14,328 bases of DNA, taken from Gemmataceae bacterium. Its GTDB lineage: Bacteria; Planctomycetota; Planctomycetia; Gemmatales; Gemmataceae. The stretch spans positions 1-14,328 of the forward strand of contig JAOAAM010000715.1 in assembly GCA_026418875.1 (NCBI GenBank). Reading direction: 5' to 3'. The notes under the pieces were generated by a model. That model had not been told where the DNA came from and did no database searches. It was given only the letters and a program-made list of their open reading frames with translations. This document shows positions 1-6,778 of the stretch, in pieces. The translations under genes were made by a program, and so were the position numbers. Position 1 is the stretch's first letter; the number at the start of each line of letters is the position of its first letter.

Positions 1-70
1 GGGGGCACTGAATGAACATGGCCCGCAGTGGATCTGAATCCAAGCATCAAATGGGACGGGATAAAGAGCT

Positions 71-1447
71 ATGAAAATTGCAGTCATCGGTTCGGGATAC
101 GTGGGTTTGGTCACGGCGGCCTGCTTGGCGGATTCGGGCAACGATGTGGTCGGGGTGGACATTGATGCGAAAAAGATCGACTTGTTGAACTCCGGAGGCG
201 TTCCCATCTACGAGCCGGGGCTGCAAGAAATGATCGCCCGCAACCGGGACGCCGGCCGGTTGAGCTTCACGACTCGCTACGAGGAGGCAGTGCCACGGGC
301 ACGGATTATTTTCATCGCCGTCGGCACGCCGGAGTCGAAGACGGCGACTCGCGAGGCGGACCTGAGTTACGTTTGGTCCGCGACGGAGCAGATTGCCGCC
401 GCTCTAAATCACCAGCCCGTTCAACCCGGATCGAAAATCGTATTGGTCAAGAGCACGGTGCCAGTCGGGACCAACGCCCGAGTTTTGCGAATCCTGGAGG
501 AGAAAGGTTGCCGTGGGATTGACGTGGCCAGCAACCCCGAGTTTTTGAAGGAAGGAGCGGCGTTGGACGATTTTCAGAAGCCGGACCGAGTGGTCGTCGG
601 GGTTCGGCGGCCGGAGGTGGCCGAGATTGTCCGTGAACTTTACGCCCCATTCCTCCGAACAGAGCGGCCGTTTCTCGTCATGTCGCCAGAGAGTGCGGAA
701 TTGACGAAGTACGCCGCCAACGCCATGTTGGCCACGAAAATCAGCTTCATCAACCAGATTGCAAACCTGTGCGACCGACTCGGCGCGGACATCAACGACG
801 TGCGTCGGGGGATCGGCCATGACGCACGGATCGGTTTCCAATTCTTGTTCCCGGGACCCGGCTATGGCGGCTCGTGCTTCCCCAAAGATGTTCGGGAGAT
901 CGTGGCGACCGCCAGCAAGGTGGGCATGGACTTGACCCTGATGCGATCGGTCGATGCGGTCAACGAGGCACAGAAGATGGTTCTGCCGGAAAAAATCCTC
1001 CGCCACTTTGGACCCAACCTTGCCGGAAAGTGCCTTGCAATTTGGGGCTTGGCGTTCAAACCACGCACGGATGACATCCGCGAGGCACCGTCTCTGGTCT
1101 TGATCCGTGAACTCCTCTCGGCGGGGGCGTCGCTCCGGCTGCATGATCCCGAGGCGCTTGACAACGTTCGGGAGTACGTCGAGCGGACTTGGAGCGTCGA
1201 GAAGGGCCGCGTGGTTTACTGCGACAAACCCTACGGCGCTCTGGAGGGTGTCAACGGCCTGGCTTTGGTGACAGAGTGGTCGGACTACCGCAATCCGGAC
1301 TTTGAGCTGATGCGTCGGCTGATGGCCGAACCAGTCATCTTCGATGGTCGGAACGTTTATGAGCCGGCGAAGATGGCGGAATACGGATTCATCTACTACG
1401 GTATCGGCCGCGGACGCCGCAGCATGTCGTCGGTCACTCCTGCGTGA
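71..1447 (+). CDS. ugd: UDP-glucose 6-dehydrogenase family protein
   Basis: The product is a nucleotide-sugar dehydrogenase of the UDP-glucose/GDP-mannose family, which oxidises UDP-glucose to UDP-glucuronate with two NAD+ for capsule, exopolysaccharide or glycan precursors. At 458 residues it has the usual length. The N-terminal Rossmann fold shows GSGYVG at residues 7-12 and D30 ending the second strand. VKSTVPVGT (127-134), NPEFLKEG (155-162) and the LTKYAANA helix (211-218, with K213 and N217) are family signatures. The catalytic cysteine is C269 in GGSCFPKD. The C-terminal UDP-binding domain begins around GLAFKPRTDDIREAPS (326-341). The start is the first residue of a canonical MKIAVIGSGYVG N-terminus; upstream there is only a weak purine-rich ribosome site (GGGATAAAGAG). 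The stop lies inside the convergent neighbour. UDP-glucose is the likeliest substrate, but related enzymes use UDP-ManNAc or GDP-mannose, and sequence alone does not settle this. Confidence 0.93.
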   Translation: MKIAVIGSGYVGLVTAACLADSGNDVVGVDIDAKKIDLLNSGGVPIYEPGLQEMIARNRDAGRLSFTTRYEEAVPRARIIFIAVGTPESKTATREADLSYVWSATEQIAAALNHQPVQPGSKIVLVKSTVPVGTNARVLRILEEKGCRGIDVASNPEFLKEGAALDDFQKPDRVVVGVRRPEVAEIVRELYAPFLRTERPFLVMSPESAELTKYAANAMLATKISFINQIANLCDRLGADINDVRRGIGHDARIGFQFLFPGPGYGGSCFPKDVREIVATASKVGMDLTLMRSVDAVNEAQKMVLPEKILRHFGPNLAGKCLAIWGLAFKPRTDDIREAPSLVLIRELLSAGASLRLHDPEALDNVREYVERTWSVEKGRVVYCDKPYGALEGVNGLALVTEWSDYRNPDFELMRRLMAEPVIFDGRNVYEPAKMAEYGFIYYGIGRGRRSMSSVTPA

Positions 1448-1952
1448 GTTGCTGCCACTCTCGGCGGACCTGGTTAAGTCCGTACGCGCACAACTCGAAT
1501 TGTTCACTCAGGCGTCGCAGGATGGGGGCCTCGTCCTGGTAGGGCGACTCCTCGAATTGGCTGGCAATCAAGTACGAACGCTTCCCCTGTGTGCAGTAAT
1601 CGACGAAGGCATCTTTGCTCCAGGTTCGGCGTCGCGACCGTTCGAGAAACTCCGGGAAGATCCCGGTCCAGAAGAGGGCGAAGTCGCCGATGTGCCGATA
1701 CACCTCCCGCGTGGTTCGGCCCTCCGGGGGCAGCTTTTGTGCCTCCAACAGCATATCAACCAGTTCATGCAACGGCCGACCGGCGGTGTCCCGCAAGGCG
1801 TAGATGTCATCGAAGTGGATGAACCGAGTCAAGAGCAATGACAAATAATCCACCAGGGGCGGATCAGCAACACCCAAAGTGGTCTGGAAGGTGTACTCCG
1901 TCAGTCCAGCGAACAAACGTCGAAGAGGATGATCAGTCGGTGGCATCCACAT
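1434..1952 (-). CDS. Uncharacterised 172-residue protein
   Basis: I do not recognise a family. The predicted product is soluble, with no signal peptide or membrane segment, and looks mostly helical. It has aromatic and acidic stretches such as LTRFIHFDDIYALRD, HIGDFALFWTGIFPEFLE and a C-terminal Gln/Arg-rich helix. There are only two cysteines and no CxxC or nucleotide-binding loop. The reading is supported by natural amino-acid composition and by a strong GGAGG ten bases before the ATG. A nearer ATG, seven bases upstream, reads into a stop after eight codons, so this start is well fixed. The gene ends inside ugd, overlapping it by 14 bases tail to tail. Upstream are two promoter-like hexamer pairs and a hairpin over the ribosome site, suggesting control at both transcription and translation. 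Expression from its own promoter is inferred because 310 bases separate it from the next - strand gene. It may be a lineage-restricted planctomycete protein. Confidence 0.8.
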   Translation of the reverse strand: MWMPPTDHPLRRLFAGLTEYTFQTTLGVADPPLVDYLSLLLTRFIHFDDIYALRDTAGRPLHELVDMLLEAQKLPPEGRTTREVYRHIGDFALFWTGIFPEFLERSRRRTWSKDAFVDYCTQGKRSYLIASQFEESPYQDEAPILRRLSEQFELCAYGLNQVRREWQQLTQE

Positions 1953-1959
1953 GGTGCAT

Positions 1960-1976
1960 TTCCCTCCGTGAGGGAA
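1960..1976 (-). promoter_or_regulatory. Hairpin that masks the ribosome binding site
   Basis: On the - strand this reads TTCCCTC-ACG-GAGGGAA, a perfect 7-bp inverted repeat with a three-base loop. The right arm, together with the last loop base, contains the GGAGG ribosome site (1963-1967) of the 172-residue protein gene, whose ATG follows ten bases later. If it folds in the mRNA, four of the five ribosome-site bases are paired, so translation would depend on unfolding (temperature, a ligand, a protein or an sRNA). The fold is seen in the sequence; the regulatory role is inferred. Confidence 0.5.
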
Positions 1977-2013
1977 TTGCCGGCGCGGCTGGGACTTCTC
2001 GCGCCATCAGAAA

Positions 2014-2041
2014 ATTCTAAGCGGCGAATTTACGTTGGCAA
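2014..2041 (-). promoter_or_regulatory. Candidate sigma70 promoter P2 of the 172-residue gene
   Basis: On the - strand TTGCCA (2041-2036) and TAGAAT (2019-2014) are separated by 16 bases. Each hexamer matches 5 of 6 consensus positions. Transcription would start near 2007, giving an untranslated leader of about 55 bases that carries the ribosome-site hairpin. It overlaps the downstream half of the P1 candidate, so the two may be alternatives. The consensus is the E. coli one; planctomycete promoters are less well defined. Confidence 0.45.
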
Positions 2042-2055
2042 GGGGTCCGCGTCAA
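2027..2055 (-). promoter_or_regulatory. Candidate sigma70 promoter P1 of the 172-residue gene
   Basis: On the - strand TTGACG (2055-2050, 5 of 6) is followed after exactly 17 bases by TAAATT (2032-2027, 4 of 6). The -35 box lies inside a perfect palindrome (2045-2062), so a repressor bound there would block RNA polymerase. It reads only toward the 172-residue protein gene. Confidence 0.42.
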
Positions 2056-2062
2056 TGCGGAC
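2045..2062. repeat. Inverted repeat over the P1 -35 box (operator-like)
   Basis: The + strand shows GTCCGC-GTCAAT-GCGGAC, a perfect 6-bp inverted repeat with a six-base centre. It includes the P1 -35 hexamer, the position expected of a repressor site. It could also form an RNA hairpin on the + strand followed by a short TTTAT, but no + strand gene ends nearby, so a terminator is less likely. Confidence 0.4.
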
Positions 2063-2262
2063 TTTATCGGGCTGGCGTTCAGTCGGTCGCCCCGTTCCCG
2101 GTGCCGCGTGCTCGAAGTTGCTGGTTGGCGAACCACCGCCGGGTTCGCCGCGATACCGAGCGAACTGGTCGTCGGTCTCGCGACAAATCGTCCAACTTCG
2201 GAGACACACTCTGGAAATCGACGCACCGTCCGGGTGGCCAACTCAAGGGAGAGGGAAATTGA

Positions 2263-4440
2263 TCAACCGTCCGGACCGCCACCCTGCCCACCGCCGGCTG
2301 GGCCGCCTTTTTCGAAGGGGTTGCCCGTCGTCTTCGTGGCGGCAGCTTCCTTGATCTCTTTCAGCCAGCTAACCCAACGTTGTTCCCGCTGGAAACGATC
2401 CTGGTCGGCGTAGTCGCGCCAGTAAGACCGAGCACGAAGCTTCCCATCGGGACCAAGCACGAGCATCTCCAAGCCGGTTTCGTCGGTGACGTCGCGGGAT
2501 GCTCGGTTGCCTTGAATCTTCATGGTGAATCGGCCACCCTCGTAGTCAACGAGGACGTAGTTCGCCATGATGTCGACGGCCAACGTCCCCTTGACCTTGG
2601 ACGAAGGACCTTTGACGGTGGTGAACTCAATGAACTGGAAGGCGTTGTCCTTCGCGGACCAGATTGGCACCCGGACGTTCTTGACTGCACGGACGAACTC
2701 GCCGCGGCCGACCGGGATGTCCTCGACCATCCATTCACCGAGAGGCTCGGCATTGGTGCCGGTCATGGGGCGGGTACGATCCAACCGCACATGACTCATC
2801 CAGGCGTGAACCTGCATGCGGGCATGGTCCGGCTTCAAGGTGTCCCGTGACTCTGGGGCAAAGGCGTACACGTGTCGATCCGCGGGTGCTCGCGCGACGG
2901 ATGTGGTGGTTTCGCCATCCTTGAAGACGACCAGCGAGGGTTCACTTTGGAGCGTCTTCGCGGTGGCATAGTCGGATCGGGTCACCCGGTGCGGCTGGTT
3001 GTAATTGGGGTTCGCTGCTTGCACCTGCACTCGGTACTCGTAGCCATGGTCGGGCAAGACGTCGACGTCCATGAACCGGATGAGGATGCAATCCGGGATG
3101 GAGTCGATACTCGAAGGAGCATTGTCGGGAGTGTTGGCCGGCTCCTCCACCGTTGCTCCGCCCTTGGCGAACGGACTGACCTTCCCTTTATACTTTGAAT
3201 TGCCCTTCATCCGCACCTGTCGCTGACCCTGCGCTCGAATCTTCTCGATGGTGGCCTGGATCGTGGTCAAGCGCATCTGGGGATATTCCCCACGGACGAG
3301 CTTCGGCATGGGCAAGCACAATTCCGTGTCCTTGTGCGGGATCACCATCGCGAGAGCTTCCGGGTCGGGCTGGTCTTCGTCGATTTTTTCGCGGAAGATG
3401 GGTTCGTACTTGGACACCCAATCGAAGTCGGTCCACTCCGAGACTCGCCCGTCGGGGAAGTGGATACGCCGTTGAACTTTCAGGCCCTCGAAGATGGGGA
3501 AATCTTCCGAGTTCGGATTCAACTGTTCCAGGGATTCATAACGGAGGGCATTGCGGTACTCTTCGAGTTGTTGCTTCCAAGGGAAGCTGGCTTGGACGAT
3601 GATGGCTTGCAACGGTCGGACGAATTGGGCCGGGATGAAACTCCCGTTCTCGAATTTGTCGATTTCCACCGGAACGACCGTGCGGAGTGACTCGCCGCCG
3701 GCGGACCCGCCCATATTGGGGCCGCCCGCCATCATGCCGCCGCCACCGAGCATGCCAGGGCCGAAGCCTGGCCCACCCGGACCACCTGGCCCACCCGGAC
3801 CACCCGGGCCGCCGGGGCCACCGAAGCCAGGAGGGCCACCAAAACCGGGCGCTCCACCCGCGCCGGGGCCTCGCCCGGGCATCCCTGGACCACCCGCCAT
3901 GCCACCAGCGGGGGGCGTAGAACCGCGGGTTTTGGCCCGATTCACCAGGCTCGAGCTTTTGGCTTTTTCGCTCTTCTTCTTCACTTCATCCCGCAACACG
4001 TAGATGTGCGTGATCTCGCCGTCGTCCTTCTTCACAAAGTTGTGGACGTAAATCGTTCCACGGAAAAAGTCCACTTGATACTCGATCGGCGACAAGATCC
4101 TCGGACTGGCCCGTTTGACGTCATCGAAGGTGAAGTCGATGAAGTAGGGCAAGTTGCGGTGCGCTTCGGCAACGACTTCATTGAAGACGATCTGACCGCC
4201 TTGGAGTCCCAAGTCGATTGGTTGGGCGGCACCGCTGGAGGACTGGTCGCGCAGCCTTTGCTCGAGTTGCGAGGCTTTGTTCGCAAGGGTTTCGGCACGC
4301 TGCGACTTGCTTCCGCTGGCGAGGGCCGTCATGATGCCCCAGATGATCAACAAGACCATCACGCCGACGCCAATCGCCAGTCCGTATTTCTCGCCCTGTT
4401 CGAGCAGGATCTTCTGGAAATCGACTTTGGACTTCGCCAT
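2263..4440 (-). CDS. Large single-pass membrane protein with collagen-like segment, third gene of the PilM operon
   Basis: I do not recognise a named family. The 725-residue product starts with a short cytoplasmic stretch, a hydrophobic membrane segment at about 20-41 and a charged coiled-coil-like helix at about 45-66, the topology of PilO/GspM-type assembly proteins. Residues 176-249 are glycine/proline/methionine-rich with GGP triplets repeated in tandem. The rest looks folded and extracytoplasmic. It includes a stretch near DHGYEYRVQVQAANPNYN that resembles a fibronectin-III-like strand pair, a weak resemblance. The C-terminus is again Gly-rich (ending GGGPDG). The start has GGAG six bases upstream. 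It follows the 735-residue gene by 67 bases and is last in the probable operon. Inferred role: a periplasmic or scaffold partner of the PilM/PilN-like platform; it could equally be an accessory envelope protein. No enzyme motif is visible. Confidence 0.82.
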   Translation of the reverse strand: MAKSKVDFQKILLEQGEKYGLAIGVGVMVLLIIWGIMTALASGSKSQRAETLANKASQLEQRLRDQSSSGAAQPIDLGLQGGQIVFNEVVAEAHRNLPYFIDFTFDDVKRASPRILSPIEYQVDFFRGTIYVHNFVKKDDGEITHIYVLRDEVKKKSEKAKSSSLVNRAKTRGSTPPAGGMAGGPGMPGRGPGAGGAPGFGGPPGFGGPGGPGGPGGPGGPGGPGFGPGMLGGGGMMAGGPNMGGSAGGESLRTVVPVEIDKFENGSFIPAQFVRPLQAIIVQASFPWKQQLEEYRNALRYESLEQLNPNSEDFPIFEGLKVQRRIHFPDGRVSEWTDFDWVSKYEPIFREKIDEDQPDPEALAMVIPHKDTELCLPMPKLVRGEYPQMRLTTIQATIEKIRAQGQRQVRMKGNSKYKGKVSPFAKGGATVEEPANTPDNAPSSIDSIPDCILIRFMDVDVLPDHGYEYRVQVQAANPNYNQPHRVTRSDYATAKTLQSEPSLVVFKDGETTTSVARAPADRHVYAFAPESRDTLKPDHARMQVHAWMSHVRLDRTRPMTGTNAEPLGEWMVEDIPVGRGEFVRAVKNVRVPIWSAKDNAFQFIEFTTVKGPSSKVKGTLAVDIMANYVLVDYEGGRFTMKIQGNRASRDVTDETGLEMLVLGPDGKLRARSYWRDYADQDRFQREQRWVSWLKEIKEAAATKTTGNPFEKGGPAGGGQGGGPDG
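3770..3823. repeat. 18-bp GC-rich tandem repeat encoding GGP triplets
   Basis: Two 18-base copies (3770-3787, 3788-3805) differ at one position, and a third (3806-3823) differs from the second at five. The unit is itself a near-doubled 9-mer of the type CCACCCGGA. On the coding (-) strand it gives collagen-like GGP repeats of the 725-residue protein. Copy-number change would add or remove whole codons, altering length without a frameshift. Confidence 0.75.
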
Positions 4441-4507
4441 GGAGAACTCCGCTACCGATTGCTGATCGTGTTCCGTTTCAGCCCAACGAGGGAATCAAAT
4501 TTCGGGG

Positions 4508-6715
4508 TCAAGGTTTTGGCCCATCGCCGGGCTTGGGAGGGTCGTTTGGTTTCGGGGGGGCCGCAGGTTGAGGCGGAGTCGGCGGTTCTGCCGCGGGCTT
4601 GTCGGCACCCGGTTTCAGTTCGTTCGGGGTCCCGGCACCCTCTGGTTTGGGCGGTGTGGGTGCGTCACTCCCCGGCGCGGCTTTCCCCGGCTCCGCGGGC
4701 TTGCTGTCGGGGGTGCCTGGATTCGGCGGAATTTCGCCCGGTTTCGGAGCGTCATTCGTCCCGGCTGGGGTCGGTTGTGCTGAGTCAATCGGCTTCGTGT
4801 TGGGATTGGTTTGATCACCGCTGGTGACCGGCTGATCGCCCTTGCCAGCCGACATCGGCGGCTTGCCCGTGCCATCTGCCGCATCGCTGCCTGGTTGGGC
4901 CGACGTCGTCGACTCACCAGGGGAAGCGGGTTCGAGGGGTTTCGGCTCATCGCCTGTCGGTTCTTCGTAGAGGTTCGCCACGCCGTACACTGTGAGTTCG
5001 ACGAGGCTGAGTTGCGGCTGCTCGACGTAGACAGCCCCCCCGCCCATGCCGGGCTGTCGACCGGCCGTGCCGCCTACCGGACCGCCCGGGGCGAAACCAC
5101 CCGCACCAGCAGGTCCACCCGCGGCCACATCGCCATCATCGGGCGGCAGATTGCGTCCTGCACCTGCGCCGGCGGCACCGGGTGCCGGCCCGAAGCCACC
5201 CATTCCGGGGGCACTGAAGCCAAGTCCGCCGCGCGATTCGCCGCCTCTTGCGCCACCACCCACAGCGCCTGGACCGACGCTCGCCCCACCTGAACCGGGT
5301 ACCGACACCGTCGTCGCTTGACCGTAATGCCGGGTCCAGTGGTATTGCGTGAGATGGAATCGCAGCCGTTTGGAATTCGAGAAGGCGGCCAACACGTCCT
5401 GGAGATTCGCTTGGTCGACGATCATGACCACGGCGACCGGCATCCGCCGGACTTGATCCGTGACATCGATGTACCGGAGTTTCTGGATACCATTGGGGGT
5501 CAATTCACCACTCTGTCCGCCAGCGCCTGCCGGGCCGCCACCCATCATGCCCGCCATTCGCTGCATCGCCCCTTGCATCGAGCTGGGCATGCTCTGAGCG
5601 CCACCGCCGCCCATCATCGCACCGCCCTCGGACCCGTCACCGGAGCCAGCGGCCGTTGAAGTGAGCGTGCTGAATTTCGAGACGGTCGGCTTGCGGTCGG
5701 CGAGGCGGTGGCCCGCGTTGAACCCGAGTAGGATCGCATCAATTCGTTTGATCGGGACCGTCTTGGTGTTGTACCGGAGTTGGACGCGAACAATTTCCTC
5801 CGGCGGCAAATTCACGACGATGGGCACTTCAGGCAGGTTGGCCTCCTGACCCGCCGCCAACTGATCGAGCGGGAAGTCCACGGCGACTGGCTGCACCGGG
5901 CCGTCCCCCAAGGCTTTCTCGTTTAGCCAAACATCCAGGCTCAACTGGAAGATCACTTGGCGTCGACCGCTGATGTTCCTGATCTTCCCTTGTGCGAAGA
6001 ACTTGCCCCGCTCCTTCTCGGTGATCGCCAAATCGATTTCGTAAAGGCGATTGCGGAGTCGCTTGGAGAACTTGGGGCCGAGCGACGATTTCGGAAGTTC
6101 TTCAGGCTTCACGTCGTTCACAACGACGAATCGGGCGGGGATGTCGTTCGCCTCGCGGAGGATGTGAAGGATTTCTCGGCGGACGCAGAGGTCCTCCAGC
6201 GACAACCAGATTTCTTCCGATGTTGGGAGTCGCGCGCTGGACCAGGAGACCGGTTGGAGTACCGCGGGCCATCCGCCGGCGAATTCGGTCGGTTTGACGA
6301 TGGCGGGCATCTGCCGGTAAGCCTCGGCGTAAACTTCATCTTGGCGGTACAGGTCGCGGAAACGATCCTCGAGTTCGCTGCCGAACTTGGCGTTCGTCAA
6401 CCGGGCCGTCAATTGTTCCGGGAAAGAGATAACACCCGCCTGTCGGCTAAACATTTGCCGCCAAACGATGGCGCGAATGTTGTTGACCTCGTCGAGTTGT
6501 TTTTCCAACTCCTTGATTTGGCCTTGCGTCGTTGGCGATCTTGCGCTGTCCTCAATCTTCTTGAGGGCGCTCTCATAGGCCGCCTCTTTCTCACTGATCT
6601 CCGAGCCGATCAGCACGGGCACAAGGATGACCAAGATCAAGATGAACAACGCGAAAACGCCGAGCAGGATCCAGAAGTGATGCTTCTTGAGAGCCTGCTG
6701 ATCAATCTTCGCCAT
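4508..6715 (-). CDS. PilO/GspM-like membrane protein with long Gly-rich inserts and a Pro-rich tail
   Basis: The 735-residue product has a short cytoplasmic N-terminus, one membrane segment (about 14-36), then a coiled-coil helix (about 39-82), the layout of PilO and GspM, which brace the inner-membrane ring of type IV pili and type II secretion. Folded parts follow: 95-345, including the EEIWLSLEDL helix (167-176), and a strand-helix-strand unit at about 424-462. A Met/Gly-rich linker (about 355-405) and a Gly/Ala/Pro linker (about 471-561) interrupt them. A last strand LVELTVYGVANLYEEP (571-586) precedes a disordered tail of about 148 residues rich in Pro, Lys, Gly and Asp. The start has GGAG nine bases upstream. 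The gene lies 63 bases after the PilM-like gene and 67 before the 725-residue gene. Family membership is inferred from topology and gene order, not from a clear sequence signature; the tail may reach through or bind peptidoglycan. Confidence 0.82.
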   Translation of the reverse strand: MAKIDQQALKKHHFWILLGVFALFILILVILVPVLIGSEISEKEAAYESALKKIEDSARSPTTQGQIKELEKQLDEVNNIRAIVWRQMFSRQAGVISFPEQLTARLTNAKFGSELEDRFRDLYRQDEVYAEAYRQMPAIVKPTEFAGGWPAVLQPVSWSSARLPTSEEIWLSLEDLCVRREILHILREANDIPARFVVVNDVKPEELPKSSLGPKFSKRLRNRLYEIDLAITEKERGKFFAQGKIRNISGRRQVIFQLSLDVWLNEKALGDGPVQPVAVDFPLDQLAAGQEANLPEVPIVVNLPPEEIVRVQLRYNTKTVPIKRIDAILLGFNAGHRLADRKPTVSKFSTLTSTAAGSGDGSEGGAMMGGGGAQSMPSSMQGAMQRMAGMMGGGPAGAGGQSGELTPNGIQKLRYIDVTDQVRRMPVAVVMIVDQANLQDVLAAFSNSKRLRFHLTQYHWTRHYGQATTVSVPGSGGASVGPGAVGGGARGGESRGGLGFSAPGMGGFGPAPGAAGAGAGRNLPPDDGDVAAGGPAGAGGFAPGGPVGGTAGRQPGMGGGAVYVEQPQLSLVELTVYGVANLYEEPTGDEPKPLEPASPGESTTSAQPGSDAADGTGKPPMSAGKGDQPVTSGDQTNPNTKPIDSAQPTPAGTNDAPKPGEIPPNPGTPDSKPAEPGKAAPGSDAPTPPKPEGAGTPNELKPGADKPAAEPPTPPQPAAPPKPNDPPKPGDGPKP

Positions 6716-6778
6716 GAGACACTTCTCCAGGCCTTGAAATAGTCGAACGCTGATCGACGAAGTCAGTTTTTTCGCGGA

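Larger units (their letters stand above)
1977..2262. other. Intergenic region with no supported gene
   Basis: Together with the leader of the 172-residue gene, about 310 bases lie between that start and the stop of the 725-residue gene. The left third holds the promoters and palindrome listed separately. The rest (2063-2262) has short open frames on both strands. They are arginine/proline/serine-rich, lack ribosome sites and look like GC-rich noise. I see no T-tract terminator after the 725-residue gene, although one would be expected here if the operon ends. Confidence 0.6.

Noticed and set aside
1..70. End of a gene upstream of ugd
   Set aside because: All three + frames reach a stop within 37 bases, so no coding tail can be supported from so little sequence.
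404..1507. Long open frame (367 codons) on the - strand opposite ugd
   Set aside because: It mirrors a gene with clear catalytic motifs. Its product is Arg/His/Asp-rich with no domain, as expected of a GC-rich shadow frame.
1344..1841. 165-codon + strand frame opposite the 172-residue gene
   Set aside because: It has a poor ribosome site and unnatural composition, and it runs through the end of ugd. The - strand frame has GGAGG and promoters.
2017..2241. 74-codon - strand frame in the intergenic gap
   Set aside because: It has a TTG start without a ribosome site, is Arg/Ser/Thr-rich, and would cover the promoter region.
3700..3930. CRISPR-like array in the GC-rich repeats
   Set aside because: The units are 9-18 bases, contiguous without spacers, and in frame inside a coding gene.
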